A stretch of 64,000 nt of DNA from assembly GCF_000703005.1 (NCBI RefSeq), contig NZ_JNLH01000001.1, positions 2,349,001-2,413,000 on the forward strand, written 5' to 3'. The DNA is from Pseudobutyrivibrio ruminis HUN009. Lineage in GTDB: Bacteria > Bacillota > Clostridia > Lachnospirales > Lachnospiraceae. Below the pieces are notes generated by a model, which was not told where the DNA came from, made no database searches, and worked only from the letters and a program-made list of their open reading frames with translations. Position 1 is the first letter of the stretch. Every line of letters starts with the position of its first letter. Shown in pieces: positions 41,802 to 51,903 of the stretch. The position numbers were made by a program, and so were the translations under genes.

Positions 41802-43390
41802 TAATTTGTACCGAATTCAGATAAAACTAATCCTTCGTTTCTATCCTGAACCATTCCAACAGACCATGAATTTACGAATAAAAGAAGTGGTCTGTCCTTT
41901 AAGTCCTTGATTTTCTTCATATCAGATGTACCAGAAATCTTATCTAAATCGTAGTCTCCTTCAATCCATCTTATGTGCTCGTATGGTAAGTTTTCAAGAG
42001 CAATCTCAACGTTGTATTCGTTGCTCAATCTATATTTTAATACATCAAACTGAAGAACACCAACAACACCTACGATGATTTCCTCCATACCTGTATTAAA
42101 CTCCTGGAAAATCTGGATTGCACCTTCCTGGGCAATCTGTGTGATTCCCTTCATGAACTGCTTACGCTTCATTGTATCAATCTGACGTACGCGGGCAAAA
42201 TGCTCTGGAGCAAATGTTGGAATACCCTCGAACTTGAATGGCTTTTTAGCAGATGTAAATGTATCACCAATGCTGTAAAGACCTGGATCAAATACACCAA
42301 TAATATCGCCTGCATAAGCCTTATCAACGATTTTACGCTCATCAGCCATCATCTGCTGAGGTGCTGAAAGCTTAGCCTTTCTGCCCCCCTGCACGTGAAG
42401 ATATTCCTTTGTGGCATCGAATGTACCTGAGCAAACACGAAGGAATGCTACTCTATCACGATGAGCCTTATTCATATTAGCCTGAATCTTAAATACGAAA
42501 GCTGAGAAATCCTCAGAGAATGGGCTAATCTCGCCAGCATCACTCTTTCTAGGAAGTGGACTGTATGTCATCTGAAGGAAGTGCTCAAGGAATGTTTCAA
42601 CACCAAAGTTTGTAAGGGCTGATCCAAAGAATACTGGTGAAAGCTCACCCTTTGTAACAAGCTCCTGATCAAACTCAGCACCAGCTCCATCGATAAGCTC
42701 AAGTTCTTCCATAAGCTGGTCGTATTTTTCCTGTCCGATTTCATCCTTAAGAGCAGGATCATCTATAGAAAGAATACGCTCCTCACCCTGCTTTGTACCC
42801 TTTTGTGTATCAGAGAACATACGCACAGTGCGCTCGTTTCTATCATATACACCCTTGAATCCCTTACCTGAGCCGATTGGCCAGTTAACAGGAACTGTGG
42901 CAATTCCAAGCTCATTTTCAATATCGTCAAGAAGCTCGAAAGTGTCGTTTGCATCACGGTCCATCTTATTAATAAATGTAAAAATAGGGATGTGTCTCAT
43001 AACACAAACCTTGAAAAGCTTTCTAGTCTGTGCCTCAACACCCTTTGATGCATCGATAACCATGACTGCAGAATCGGCAGCCATAAGTGTTCTATATGTA
43101 TCCTCGGAGAAATCCTGGTGTCCAGGTGTATCAAGGATATTAATGCAATAACCATCGTACTCAAACTGCAAAACAGAAGAAGTAACGGAAATACCTCTCT
43201 CCTTCTCGATTTCCATCCAGTCCGATACTGCATGTCTTGCTGTAGCTTTTCCCTTTACCGAACCAGCTAAATTGATCTGTCCTCCGTATAGAAGGAATTT
43301 TTCTGTAAGGGTAGTCTTACCTGCATCGGGATGGGAAATAATTGCAAAAGTACGACGTCTCTTAATCTCTTCTTCAACTGAACGTGCCAT
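41801..43390 (-). CDS. prfC: Peptide chain release factor 3
   Basis: The protein is 529 residues. The GTPase motifs are SHPDAGKTTLTEK (P loop), RGISVTSSV (G2), DTPGHQDF (G3) and NKMDRD (G4). The C-terminal domains follow RF3, not EF-G. It recycles RF1/RF2 after termination. The ATG is chosen from TTGGAGGTTAT upstream and gives MARSVEEEIKRRRTF; the 23 codons before it cross the rpsU terminator. It follows rpsU and is coupled to the acyltransferase gene. Confidence 0.95.
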   Translation of the reverse strand: MARSVEEEIKRRRTFAIISHPDAGKTTLTEKFLLYGGQINLAGSVKGKATARHAVSDWMEIEKERGISVTSSVLQFEYDGYCINILDTPGHQDFSEDTYRTLMAADSAVMVIDASKGVEAQTRKLFKVCVMRHIPIFTFINKMDRDANDTFELLDDIENELGIATVPVNWPIGSGKGFKGVYDRNERTVRMFSDTQKGTKQGEERILSIDDPALKDEIGQEKYDQLMEELELIDGAGAEFDQELVTKGELSPVFFGSALTNFGVETFLEHFLQMTYSPLPRKSDAGEISPFSEDFSAFVFKIQANMNKAHRDRVAFLRVCSGTFDATKEYLHVQGGRKAKLSAPQQMMADERKIVDKAYAGDIIGVFDPGLYSIGDTFTSAKKPFKFEGIPTFAPEHFARVRQIDTMKRKQFMKGITQIAQEGAIQIFQEFNTGMEEIIVGVVGVLQFDVLKYRLSNEYNVEIALENLPYEHIRWIEGDYDLDKISGTSDMKKIKDLKDRPLLLFVNSWSVGMVQDRNEGLVLSEFGTN

Positions 43391-43423
43391 ATAACCTCCA
43401 AAATAATATACTTTACGTAAACC

Positions 43424-43456
43424 GAAAAATAGCCTGTACCCAAAACTGGTACAGGC
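43424..43456 (-). terminator. Terminator of rpsU
   Basis: On the minus strand GCCTGTACC, loop AGTTTTG and GGTACAGGC are followed by TATTTTT. Confidence 0.85.
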
Positions 43457-43490
43457 CATGATTTCATAAATTCTTAAACATAAATTTTAA

Positions 43491-43664
43491 TTAAAATTTA
43501 CGCTTTCTAGCAGCCTCAGACTTCTTCTTACGCTTTACTGAAGGCTTCTCATAGTGCTCACGCTTACGAATCTCCTGCTGGATACCAGCCTTAGCACAGT
43601 TTCTCTTAAATCTGCGAAGAGCGCTGTCTAATGATTCGTTTTCTTTAACTGTAACATATGACAT
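43491..43664 (-). CDS. rpsU: Ribosomal protein bS21
   Basis: The protein is 57 residues. It begins MSYVTVKENESLDSALRRFK and ends in a strongly basic tail with KRKKKSEAARKRKF, as in bS21. AGGA precedes the ATG by about nine bases. It is a small-subunit protein near the anti-Shine-Dalgarno of 16S rRNA. A terminator follows, so it is mostly transcribed alone. Confidence 0.95.
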   Translation of the reverse strand: MSYVTVKENESLDSALRRFKRNCAKAGIQQEIRKREHYEKPSVKRKKKSEAARKRKF

Positions 43665-43965
43665 AGTCTATTCCTAACCTCCCTCCATCTGGGGACTTGT
43701 ACTTAATACTCTAAAGCACTAACAAGCATTTTAGCATAAATCAAGTATTTGTCAACTATATTTTTATATTATTGCGTCATCCAAGTATATCTTGCTCCCG
43801 GAGGCCACCTTCCATACATCGCCAGTTACAGCTACAAGCCTTAGTATCTCTCCGCTCGACTAAAATGTCTCGCTCGAGAGATTTAAGAGCTTGTTGCTTA
43901 CTGGCTTACGTTTAGCCTTCCTCCTCGCGCTTGCCAAGGATATGGGGACGCAATTTATACAACTC
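43665..43965. other. Spacer between alaS and rpsU
   Basis: There is no clear gene. On the minus strand a short open stretch (about 43771-43857) reads ILRLVAVTGDVWKVASGSKI and then YLDDAII and a stop. It looks protein-like but has no start or ribosome site, so it may be a leftover. TCTCTCGAGCGAGA is a near-palindrome near 43870. Confidence 0.3.
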
Positions 43966-46617
43966 TTAGACCATACTTGCTAATACGGCTTTGGCTTCCG
44001 CAAGGGCATCTGGGATGCCTGCTGGGTTCTTTCCACCAGCCTGAGCCATGTTTGGACGACCACCGCCGCCACCGCCAACCTTAGGTGCAATAGCCTTTAC
44101 AAGGTTACCAGCGTGTGCGCCCTTAGCCTGAGCCTCATCTGTAGCCATAACAACAAGGTTTACCTTGCCATCGCAATCAGATGCAAGAACGATAACGCCC
44201 TCGCCAAGCTTTGTCTTAAGGTCATCACCAAGATCACGAAGTCCGTTCATATCAACTCCAGAAACTGAAGTAGCAAGAAGCTTAACTCCATTAACCTCTT
44301 CAACCGAATCCATAACATCACCAACAGCAGCCTGTGCAGCCTTTGCCTTCATAGACTCAAGCTCTGAGTTTGCCTCCTTGAGCTGCTTCTGAAGATGTGC
44401 AATCTTTTCCTCAACATCTGCAGGCTGGCACTTGAGAGCAGCAGCTGCAGCATTAAGCTTAGCTTCGATATCTGCATAGTATTCGAATACAGCAGCACCT
44501 GTGATAGCTTCGATACGACGTGTACCTGAAGCAACACCTGACTCTGAAAGAATTTTGAATGCTGAGATTTCTGATGTGTTTGCAACGTGTGTACCACCGC
44601 AAAGCTCAGTAGAGAAATCTCCCATCTTTACTACGCGAACTTCGTCGCCATATTTCTCACCAAAGAGAGCCATAGCACCGCTCTTCTTTGCTTCATCAAT
44701 TGACATGATAGCTGTTGTAACCTCAAGTCCTTCAGCAATCTTGTCATTTACCATCTTTTCAACCTTTGCGATTTCCTCATCTGTCATTGCTGAGAAATGA
44801 GAAAAATCGAAACGTGTTCTGTCAGCATCCTGGTAAGAACCCTTTTGTTCTACGTGTGTACCAAGTACCTCGCGAAGTGCCTTCTGAAGAAGGTGAGTAG
44901 CTGAGTGGTTCTTGCAGATACGAGCACGGCGAGCATCGTCTACCTTAAGAGTAACCTTATCGCCAACCTTAATCATACCAGAAACCATCTGACCTACGTG
45001 ACCAATCTTGCCACCCTTGAGCTTGATTGTGTCCTTAACTTCGAACTCACCGTTTGGTGTAGAGATGATACCTGTGTCGCCAATCTGACCACCCATTGTA
45101 GCGTAGAATGGTGTCTCAGGAACGATGATTGTACCAACTGTACCTTCTGCGATTGTATCTACGATTTCTGTCTCTGTTGTAAGAACTGTAACTGTAGATT
45201 CTGATGTAGTCTTGTCATAGCCTACGAACTCAGAAGTAACATTCAAGTCGATATCATCGTAAACAGATGCGTCTGCACCCATGTAGTTTGTCTCTTTACG
45301 AGCAGCACGAGCCTTCTGTCTCTGCTCTTCCATGCAAGCTTCGAATCCAGCAGCATCGTAGCTGAATCCCTTTTCCTCAAGGATTTCTGCTGTAAGATCT
45401 ACAGGGAATCCATAAGTATCGTAAAGCTTGAATGTATCCTCGCCTGAAAGCTCCTTTGAACCTGAAGCAACAAGCTTTTCTTCCATACCAGCAAGGATTT
45501 CAAGACCCTTGTCGATAGTTTTATTGAACTGGTCTTCCTCAGCTGTAAGAGTCTTGAAGATGTACTCTCTCTTCTCCCAAAGCTCTGGATAACCATCCTT
45601 ACATTCATTGATAACTGTCTCTGCAAGCTTAGCCATGAATGTGCCCTGGATTCCAAGTGCGCGACCATGCTTTGCAGCACGACGGATAAGACGACGAAGC
45701 ACGTATCCTCTACCTTCGTTTGAAGGTGTAACACCATCTGATACAAGGAATGTAGATGAACGGATATGATCTGTAATAAGACGAATTGAAACATCGTCAA
45801 GAGCATCAACATGATACTTCTTTCCAGACATCTCGCAGATCTTGTCACGGATTGCCTTCATAGTGTCGATATCGAAAACAGAATCAACATCCTGCATAAC
45901 TACAGCAAGTCTCTCAAGACCCATACCTGTATCGATGTTCTTCTGCTCAAGCTCTTCATAGCCGCCATGGCCATCGCCATTAAACTGAGTAAATACGTTG
46001 TTCCAAACTTCCATGTAGCGGTCGCAATCACAACCGACCTTACAATCTGGCTTGCCGCATCCGTATTTTTCTCCACGATCATAGTAAATCTCTGAGCAAG
46101 GACCGCAAGGACCAGCACCGTGCTCCCAGAAATTGTCGCATTCGCCTGTCTCTGGATCACGATAGAAACGAGTGATGCGCTCTGGAGCTACACCGATTTC
46201 CTTTGTCCAGATTTCGAAGGCTTCTTCATCCTCACCATAAATAGAAGGATAAAGTCTGTCTTTGTCTAGTTTGAGAACCTCTGTAAGGAATTCCCATGAC
46301 CAGGCAATTGCCTCATGCTTGAAATAATCACCAAATGAGAAATTACCAAGCATCTCAAAAAAAGTAAGATGGCGAGCCGTCTTACCTACATTGTCAATGT
46401 CTCCTGTTCTAACACATTTCTGACATGTTGTAACGCGTCTACGTGGTGGAATCTCCTGTCCTGTAAAGTATGGCTTAAGTGGTGCCATACCAGCATTGAT
46501 AAGCAATAAGCTGTTATCATTATGTGGTACAAGAGAAAAACTATTGAGGCAAAGATGGCCCTTGCTCTCAAAAAACTCCAAGTAGGCGCGTCGTAAATCA
46601 TTAACACCGGTATTCAA
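43966..46617 (-). CDS. alaS: Alanyl-tRNA synthetase
   Basis: The protein is 883 residues, full length. The class II core starts YLEFFESKGHLCLNSFSLVP. The editing domain has NHSATHLLQKALREVLG and CGGTHVANTSEI, which hold the zinc ligands. The C-terminal DHHA1 region has GGGGGGRPNMAQAGGK. It starts at TTG with GGAGG nine bases upstream; no ATG gives a better site. No T-box leader is present. A 53-codon membrane-protein gene precedes it by 19 bases and is probably on the same message. Confidence 0.97.
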   Translation of the reverse strand: MNTGVNDLRRAYLEFFESKGHLCLNSFSLVPHNDNSLLLINAGMAPLKPYFTGQEIPPRRRVTTCQKCVRTGDIDNVGKTARHLTFFEMLGNFSFGDYFKHEAIAWSWEFLTEVLKLDKDRLYPSIYGEDEEAFEIWTKEIGVAPERITRFYRDPETGECDNFWEHGAGPCGPCSEIYYDRGEKYGCGKPDCKVGCDCDRYMEVWNNVFTQFNGDGHGGYEELEQKNIDTGMGLERLAVVMQDVDSVFDIDTMKAIRDKICEMSGKKYHVDALDDVSIRLITDHIRSSTFLVSDGVTPSNEGRGYVLRRLIRRAAKHGRALGIQGTFMAKLAETVINECKDGYPELWEKREYIFKTLTAEEDQFNKTIDKGLEILAGMEEKLVASGSKELSGEDTFKLYDTYGFPVDLTAEILEEKGFSYDAAGFEACMEEQRQKARAARKETNYMGADASVYDDIDLNVTSEFVGYDKTTSESTVTVLTTETEIVDTIAEGTVGTIIVPETPFYATMGGQIGDTGIISTPNGEFEVKDTIKLKGGKIGHVGQMVSGMIKVGDKVTLKVDDARRARICKNHSATHLLQKALREVLGTHVEQKGSYQDADRTRFDFSHFSAMTDEEIAKVEKMVNDKIAEGLEVTTAIMSIDEAKKSGAMALFGEKYGDEVRVVKMGDFSTELCGGTHVANTSEISAFKILSESGVASGTRRIEAITGAAVFEYYADIEAKLNAAAAALKCQPADVEEKIAHLQKQLKEANSELESMKAKAAQAAVGDVMDSVEEVNGVKLLATSVSGVDMNGLRDLGDDLKTKLGEGVIVLASDCDGKVNLVVMATDEAQAKGAHAGNLVKAIAPKVGGGGGGRPNMAQAGGKNPAGIPDALAEAKAVLASMV

Positions 46618-46636
46618 AACAATAGTCCTCCAAATA

Positions 46637-46798
46637 TTATTCTTCGGAAGAAGCCTCTGTTACTTGCTCAGAAACACCCTTCTTCCTGTCGCTAGACTGG
46701 CGGAGCTTAATTCCAATAAAACCGCCACAAAGACCTAAAGCAACTAGTATGATCATTTTAATTAGATAACTTGCAAAACAAGATAAAAATGCAGACAT
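46637..46798 (-). CDS. Small single-span membrane protein, 53 aa
   Basis: The frame has GGAGG eight bases before the ATG and encodes one membrane segment (LIKMIILVALGLCGGFIGI) followed by a basic then acidic tail (KLRQSSDRKKGVSEQVTEAS). It ends 19 bases before alaS and is probably cotranscribed. I do not recognise the family. Confidence 0.72.
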   Translation of the reverse strand: MSAFLSCFASYLIKMIILVALGLCGGFIGIKLRQSSDRKKGVSEQVTEASSEE

Positions 46799-46896
46799 AG
46801 CAATTCCTCCTAATCACAATATTTATAGCCAATTAAACCTATATTACATACTTGGTTAAATTATAATCCAAAGTATTTTTAAATTCCACCCGTAAT

Positions 46897-47826
46897 TCAG
46901 AAAAATAACAATAAAATCACGAAAATTGCCTGGCATAACATAAAACTGTTTTTAAGTAGGTTTACTGCTTTATTTATATCTGATACTTCGATTGGTTTAT
47001 CAAAATCTCCTATTAGGCCATTGTCCAGCCCGATATCTAATGCTCCTGCAAATGCAGATATAGCTTTTTTCCTGTCTCTTAAATGAATAAATCTAGCGTT
47101 TTTGCCGTTGAAGCCTCCAAATGTATGTCTTGCAGCAAAAACAACAAGTGCACCGCTAAACCTGGATGGCAAATAGTCCACTATGCTATTAAGCTTTACA
47201 ATAGGCTGACCAAAATAATCGTATCGAGAGTTGAATGTGCCCGATTCATAAGTGCCGATTTGACCTTCGATAATATCAAGAGCCATATAAACAAAGCCTC
47301 CCACTGGCCCAAATAGAAACATTACAAAAAGCGGTGACAAAACACTATCTGATGCTTCATTTGCAATATAAGTGATAGTCTCTGACGTGATAGCATCTTC
47401 TGTATCAACCTCCACCTGACATCCAATTAATAGACTGGCAGTGTGCTTCATAGCTGCAGTGCCATTACCATAATAGTCTGCCGCAACACCTAATCCGCCA
47501 TAATATAGTCTGTTGTAATTCAAGCAATAATATGTAGCCAATGCTTCAAAAAGCACGCCAAACCATGGATGTATCTCATATGTAAGCATGGCAAAAAAGA
47601 GAATTCCAGCAAATACAGGAAATACAACAAGAATAATCAACCAAGCCCCAAGGCTGCGCTGCTTTGACTTCTCCAAAAGGATAATCTCATCTCCCAGCAA
47701 GGCTCTATCCAAAAACTTTACCCAATCTTTAATTGTGTCGAAAGGATTCCATATACAATATATGTTTCCAAATACATAATCCAATATGGTTCCCAATAAA
47801 AGTGCAAAAATATGATATTTAAACAT
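46897..47826 (-). CDS. cbiB: Adenosylcobinamide-phosphate synthase (CbiB/CobD)
   Basis: The protein is 309 residues with four or five membrane segments. The family motifs are present: NEASDSVLSPLFVMFLFGPV, GFVYMALDIIEGQIG, YFGQPIVKLNSIVDYLPSR. It attaches the aminopropanol arm in late cobalamin synthesis. No other cobalamin gene is near, so it may serve salvage of cobinamide. It follows the DNA glycosylase gene by three bases. Confidence 0.88.
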   Translation of the reverse strand: MFKYHIFALLLGTILDYVFGNIYCIWNPFDTIKDWVKFLDRALLGDEIILLEKSKQRSLGAWLIILVVFPVFAGILFFAMLTYEIHPWFGVLFEALATYYCLNYNRLYYGGLGVAADYYGNGTAAMKHTASLLIGCQVEVDTEDAITSETITYIANEASDSVLSPLFVMFLFGPVGGFVYMALDIIEGQIGTYESGTFNSRYDYFGQPIVKLNSIVDYLPSRFSGALVVFAARHTFGGFNGKNARFIHLRDRKKAISAFAGALDIGLDNGLIGDFDKPIEVSDINKAVNLLKNSFMLCQAIFVILLLFF

Positions 47827-47829
47827 TAC

Positions 47830-48669
47830 TCAGCCTTTTCTCTTATGATAAAACTGTAATTGTTGAACATACCCTTGAAAACCGGGATACTCACTGTTGA
47901 TGTAATCCAAATAAGCATCCTTAGTATTATAGTCCTTATAGTCTTCTGATATGATTTTCTTCATCCAAGTATCAATTGGATAACTTTCCATAAAATGGAA
48001 TCCGTAAAGCATAATGCAGTTTGCTACTTTAGGCCCTATACCTTTGATTTTAAGTAGCGCTTCCATGGCGTCTGCATAAGGAAGCTTGCTAATAGCCTCT
48101 ATATCAAGCATACCTGCTGCTACCCTTTCGGATATTCCTTTTATGTAATCTGCGCGATAGCCTAAGGCTGTGCCATCCATTAGCTCTGCTTCTGGTATGA
48201 AGGCAAGCACATCTGCCTTAGGAAAATGTATTCCATCTGAGTATCTATCACAAAGAATCTGTATAGATTTCTTAATCTTTGGGATATTGTTATTCTGGGA
48301 AATCACATAGGATATGAAAACTTCCCACAAATCCTGCCTAAGGATACGCATACCAAAAGCATCCTTCAAAGAATCCTTTAAGAACTTATCATTACTCTTT
48401 CGAATAATGTTGTTGTAGGAAGTATAATCTGTGTCGAAATCAAAATATCTGCACCAGAATTCCCACTGGCTTTCTTCACAGGCAAAATCCCAGGTATCTT
48501 TTTCTCTATTCAAATAGAAATAAACATCATTATCTCCTGAACAGGCGCTATATGTATCAGGCATGCCGTCTGCGCCGGCAGTCTCCTTCTTCATTCTAAA
48601 AACCTGTCCAGAATTCATGATAATCTCTGGATTAAATTCTTCCGCTGTAAGACTCTTGCTAAAAACCAT
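47830..48669 (-). CDS. 8-Oxoguanine DNA glycosylase (OGG1-like)
   Basis: The protein is 279 residues. The N-terminal domain resembles the OGG N-domain. The HhH-GPD core has LLKIKGIGPKVANCIMLYGF, in which Lys matches the lyase Lys of OGG1, then YPIDTWMKKI with the catalytic Asp. It should excise 8-oxoguanine and nick the strand. The gene starts one base after the MBL-fold gene ends and is three bases before cbiB, so the three genes form an operon. Confidence 0.88.
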   Translation of the reverse strand: MVFSKSLTAEEFNPEIIMNSGQVFRMKKETAGADGMPDTYSACSGDNDVYFYLNREKDTWDFACEESQWEFWCRYFDFDTDYTSYNNIIRKSNDKFLKDSLKDAFGMRILRQDLWEVFISYVISQNNNIPKIKKSIQILCDRYSDGIHFPKADVLAFIPEAELMDGTALGYRADYIKGISERVAAGMLDIEAISKLPYADAMEALLKIKGIGPKVANCIMLYGFHFMESYPIDTWMKKIISEDYKDYNTKDAYLDYINSEYPGFQGYVQQLQFYHKRKG

Positions 48670-48670
48670 T

Positions 48671-49432
48671 CTAGTCCTCTATCTCAAAAATCATATTTTC
48701 CCTATCTATATCCACAACTCTCTCCCTAAGATTTGCAATATCTGGGCGACTCTTGAATCTATCAATCCATTTGTAATCTCCCCACATATGCATAGGGAAG
48801 ATGTTGTCGCAATCAATGTTCTTGATGAAATAATCCAAGCCAAGGAAATAACCATCCTCCCCCATTCGAGAATCCAATGGGACAAATCCTATATCAAAAT
48901 GCTTGTTTAAAATAGATTTCAAAGCTCGCTTGTACTCTCGACCATATACTTCACCGTATAGCTCCCCACGGCCCTCAGCATTCCACCAGTTTAAATCCCC
49001 TGCATGATAAATGTTCATGCCATTTACGCTGATTACGAATGCCACTCCCGCATCTGTAGAACGAAGGGTTTCTATAGTCATATCATCCACCTGATACTTC
49101 TTCATGGATGTTACAAACTGAATCTTGTCTTTTATAGATAAATCAAAGCCATTTCTAATAAGATAGTTGCGGCCTAATCTAATGTCCTTCGACAAAATAA
49201 ACTTGATATTGTCTCTTGAGTCAGCAAGACGGAGATTTTCCAGCCACCAATGATCCTTATGGCTATGACTTGCAAAAACATAAAGGTATTTATCAGGATT
49301 AAGCTCTGGCAGGCAGCCATGAAACTGCACTGTATCTGCCACTACTGATTTATCAAAATAATCAAATAGTAAATATCTATCTTCTAGCTCCACCAAGAAG
49401 CTACTATGCATAATATAGTAAACTTTGTACAT
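48671..49432 (-). CDS. Metallo-beta-lactamase-fold hydrolase
   Basis: The protein is 253 residues. The metal-binding HxHxDH motif is SHSHKDHWW at about residue 54, and a later His is in IYHAGDLNWWN with an Asp typical of the fold. It resembles the UlaG-like/RNase Z-like hydrolases (MBL superfamily). The substrate is unknown. It is the first gene of an operon with the DNA glycosylase and cbiB. Confidence 0.85.
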   Translation of the reverse strand: MYKVYYIMHSSFLVELEDRYLLFDYFDKSVVADTVQFHGCLPELNPDKYLYVFASHSHKDHWWLENLRLADSRDNIKFILSKDIRLGRNYLIRNGFDLSIKDKIQFVTSMKKYQVDDMTIETLRSTDAGVAFVISVNGMNIYHAGDLNWWNAEGRGELYGEVYGREYKRALKSILNKHFDIGFVPLDSRMGEDGYFLGLDYFIKNIDCDNIFPMHMWGDYKWIDRFKSRPDIANLRERVVDIDRENMIFEIED

Positions 49433-49541
49433 TAGATTCTCCCTAATATATCGCCTTAATCAAAATTAGGCATATTCATGTGAATATTATACCTATATTT
49501 AGATGAATTTAAAATACTATTCACTAAATATTGATGAATAC

Positions 49542-49571
49542 AAAAAAGGCACCCGCCTAAGCGGATGCCTT
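49542..49571 (-). terminator. Terminator of the DUF5692-like gene
   Basis: On the minus strand AAGGCATCCGC, loop TTAG and GCGGGTGCCTT are followed by a T-run, just after the stop codon. Confidence 0.88.
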
Positions 49572-49584
49572 AAAATCTCATGAA

Positions 49585-50703
49585 TTATTTTGCTGCACGA
49601 GCCATAGCCTCGTCGAAGTCCTTTGTTCCCTCGAATACGCAGTTAGAATATGGGTTTCCACCGATTCTGATTGCGTTTCTAATGATAACAGAGATGCAAA
49701 GAACGTTAATTGCAAGTGCCATCATAGCTACAAATCCCTGCATTGAAGGATCAGCTGTGATACCCATTGCTGCGATAGCTTCGTTAGCTGCTGCTGTCTT
49801 GCCCTGGCCTGCCTGGTAAAGAGCGATAGCCTTCTCATAAAGATCCATTGTTGTAACACCAGCCTCTGTAGCGCCACCGTATACACGTGGAAGTACAGCT
49901 GCGAATGTACCCTTTAACTGGAAGAGAGGTACTACCTGAGCCCACATACACCAGATTGCAAGTGTGTTAGCACGGTTCTGGATCCATGCACCCTTGTTCC
50001 AAAGTGCGTTAGCAAATGTAGGAGCAAGAAGAAGTGCAACACCACAGTACCATGTATGTGTAGGAAGGTTAAGATATGTATACTCAAAGTTCCATACATC
50101 ATATGCGATGATGAACCAGATTGTCATATCTGGCCAAATCATATCTGCCTGATTCTTGTCGTTTGATGTGTAAAGCTTTACACAACCTGTCATACAGAAG
50201 ATGTTGATCATACCAGCAAGAGCGTTAACAACGTTCCACCATCCACCGTAGATGAATACACCTTCGTTTGAGCACCACCAAGCACCTGAAAGGTCGCCTG
50301 TGATTGAGTATGCTGCAAGAGCAGACTCCATATCTGAAACATTAGCAATCATGATGTTTGCTGCTACGATGAACCATGGCCACCAAGCAAACCATTTTTC
50401 TTTACCAATGCCCCACTTATACTTGATCATCATGAAGCCGACGCATCCGATATCTGCTGCGTAGAGCTTGAAGTAGTGGAACCAACCATCCATATAAGCA
50501 ACAGTTGGGTTTGCTGCACCGCCGAATAAACCAACGTGTGCAAGAATGAAATATACTGTAAGAATACATGGGATGATTACGAAAATAATCATTCCGCCGA
50601 CCTTTGTACGACGGCCGAGTTCGTTCATGAGAATTAATCCTGCAAATACAAGGAACCATCCAAGGATCTGCCAAAGATTAGTGATTTGGAAAAACATATC
50701 CAT
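49585..50703 (-). CDS. DUF5692-like polytopic membrane protein
   Basis: The protein is 372 residues with about nine membrane segments. It is very rich in Trp (WWPWFIVAANIM; GAWWCSNEGVFIYGGWWNVV) and has a polar C-terminal stretch. I believe it belongs to DUF5692, known from gut bacteria, but have not checked. Regular codon choice and a strong ribosome site suggest high expression. It is monocistronic with its own terminator. Function is unknown. Confidence 0.65.
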   Translation of the reverse strand: MDMFFQITNLWQILGWFLVFAGLILMNELGRRTKVGGMIIFVIIPCILTVYFILAHVGLFGGAANPTVAYMDGWFHYFKLYAADIGCVGFMMIKYKWGIGKEKWFAWWPWFIVAANIMIANVSDMESALAAYSITGDLSGAWWCSNEGVFIYGGWWNVVNALAGMINIFCMTGCVKLYTSNDKNQADMIWPDMTIWFIIAYDVWNFEYTYLNLPTHTWYCGVALLLAPTFANALWNKGAWIQNRANTLAIWCMWAQVVPLFQLKGTFAAVLPRVYGGATEAGVTTMDLYEKAIALYQAGQGKTAAANEAIAAMGITADPSMQGFVAMMALAINVLCISVIIRNAIRIGGNPYSNCVFEGTKDFDEAMARAAK

Positions 50704-50837
50704 CCTCCTTAATAATTATTAGAAATTAAAAGAGAAACTTCTTCTCTTTCCCTCAGTTTCTATTATACTTGGTCGTCAAGAAAATAACAATATTTTGCTT
50801 AATAAAAATTTAATACATTTTTAAGAATTTGTATTCC

Positions 50838-51779
50838 TTAAAAGCCCCTAATTTTCAACTTTGAGGGCAAACATTCAAATAAAATTTTATTATAAAATCC
50901 AACATGTTCACCATCAGCATGTACACACATTTGATCATCCATAGATATCTCCAATTTATTAAATTTTAATAAATCAAATCCCTTCCTTCCCTCATGCTTA
51001 CCTGCAACTAAAAAAGGTAATAATCCAAAACATTTAATTCTACTAATGTCATGGGCAATAAATGCTGTAAGATATCCGGAGTCAGCTGTGGCCTTTGGAG
51101 CCATTGGTATACCACCGCCCTCTGCCGGGCAATTCATGGCAGCAGCGAATATAGTACTTTTAATATTACGTTCCTCTTTTACTCCATCAAAATAGGTGGT
51201 AACAACCGCATCTGAAAATGGCATTGTGAAAATATCTCCCACAGTAAGAAGGCCATATGTTGCCGAACCAAGGCCAAACTTATTAAGAAATTTCTTTAGC
51301 TTGCTATCAAGTGCCTGTAAGCAAACATAGGCATCTACACCAATTCCCGCACTAACGCCAAAAAGACGACTATGCTCCTCTCCTTCTTTATTATAAGTAA
51401 CCTTTCCTATATCAATGCTTTTGAAACCCTCATCCTTAAGAGCTCGTTTTAAAATATCAAGCGTGCTTCCTTCCAATCCTATGCCTTTAACAAAATCATT
51501 AGCAGAGCCTGATGGCAGCGGTGTATATAAGGTATGTTCAAAATCTACTATTCCATTAAGCGCTTCATTTAAAGTGCCATCTCCACCCATAACAAATAAA
51601 TGAACATCCTCTCCCGAAGATGTGGCTTTCTTTGCAAATTCAGTTGCATCATAAGCCTTGGCTGTAAAGTGAACTTCGTAATCTACACCTTCACTTTCAA
51701 GATATTCTTCTATCTTATTCCAAACATCTTCAGCTTTTCCTGTTCTACTCGCTTTGTTTACAATAAATACGTTTTCCAT
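50838..51779 (-). CDS. Diacylglycerol/lipid kinase family protein
   Basis: The protein is 313 residues. The ATP-binding signature is FVMGGDGTLNEALNGI (about 55-70) and PLPSGSANDFVKGIGL follows (about 88-103), as in DagK/YegS lipid kinases. The C-terminal beta-sandwich is present. It probably phosphorylates diacylglycerol or a related lipid. The ATG preceded by GGGAGACAAT is chosen over one four codons upstream. It diverges from the ClC gene. Confidence 0.9.
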   Translation of the reverse strand: MENVFIVNKASRTGKAEDVWNKIEEYLESEGVDYEVHFTAKAYDATEFAKKATSSGEDVHLFVMGGDGTLNEALNGIVDFEHTLYTPLPSGSANDFVKGIGLEGSTLDILKRALKDEGFKSIDIGKVTYNKEGEEHSRLFGVSAGIGVDAYVCLQALDSKLKKFLNKFGLGSATYGLLTVGDIFTMPFSDAVVTTYFDGVKEERNIKSTIFAAAMNCPAEGGGIPMAPKATADSGYLTAFIAHDISRIKCFGLLPFLVAGKHEGRKGFDLLKFNKLEISMDDQMCVHADGEHVGFYNKILFECLPSKLKIRGF

Positions 51780-51903
51780 ATTGTCTCCCAAATATTGTTT
51801 CTAAAATAATTTTGTATATTTTATCAAGTAAAGTCAATGTATTTCTTGCGTGAAAAAATACAGAGTGTTAGCATACAAGATATATCAAATAAAGAGGGAA
51901 AAT

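Noticed and set aside
43665..43965. A gene between alaS and rpsU
   Set aside because: Only a short open stretch without start or ribosome site is present.
46799..46896. T-box before alaS
   Set aside because: No T-box sequence or specifier hairpin is visible.
51780..51903. Fluoride riboswitch before the ClC gene
   Set aside because: The conserved core is absent.
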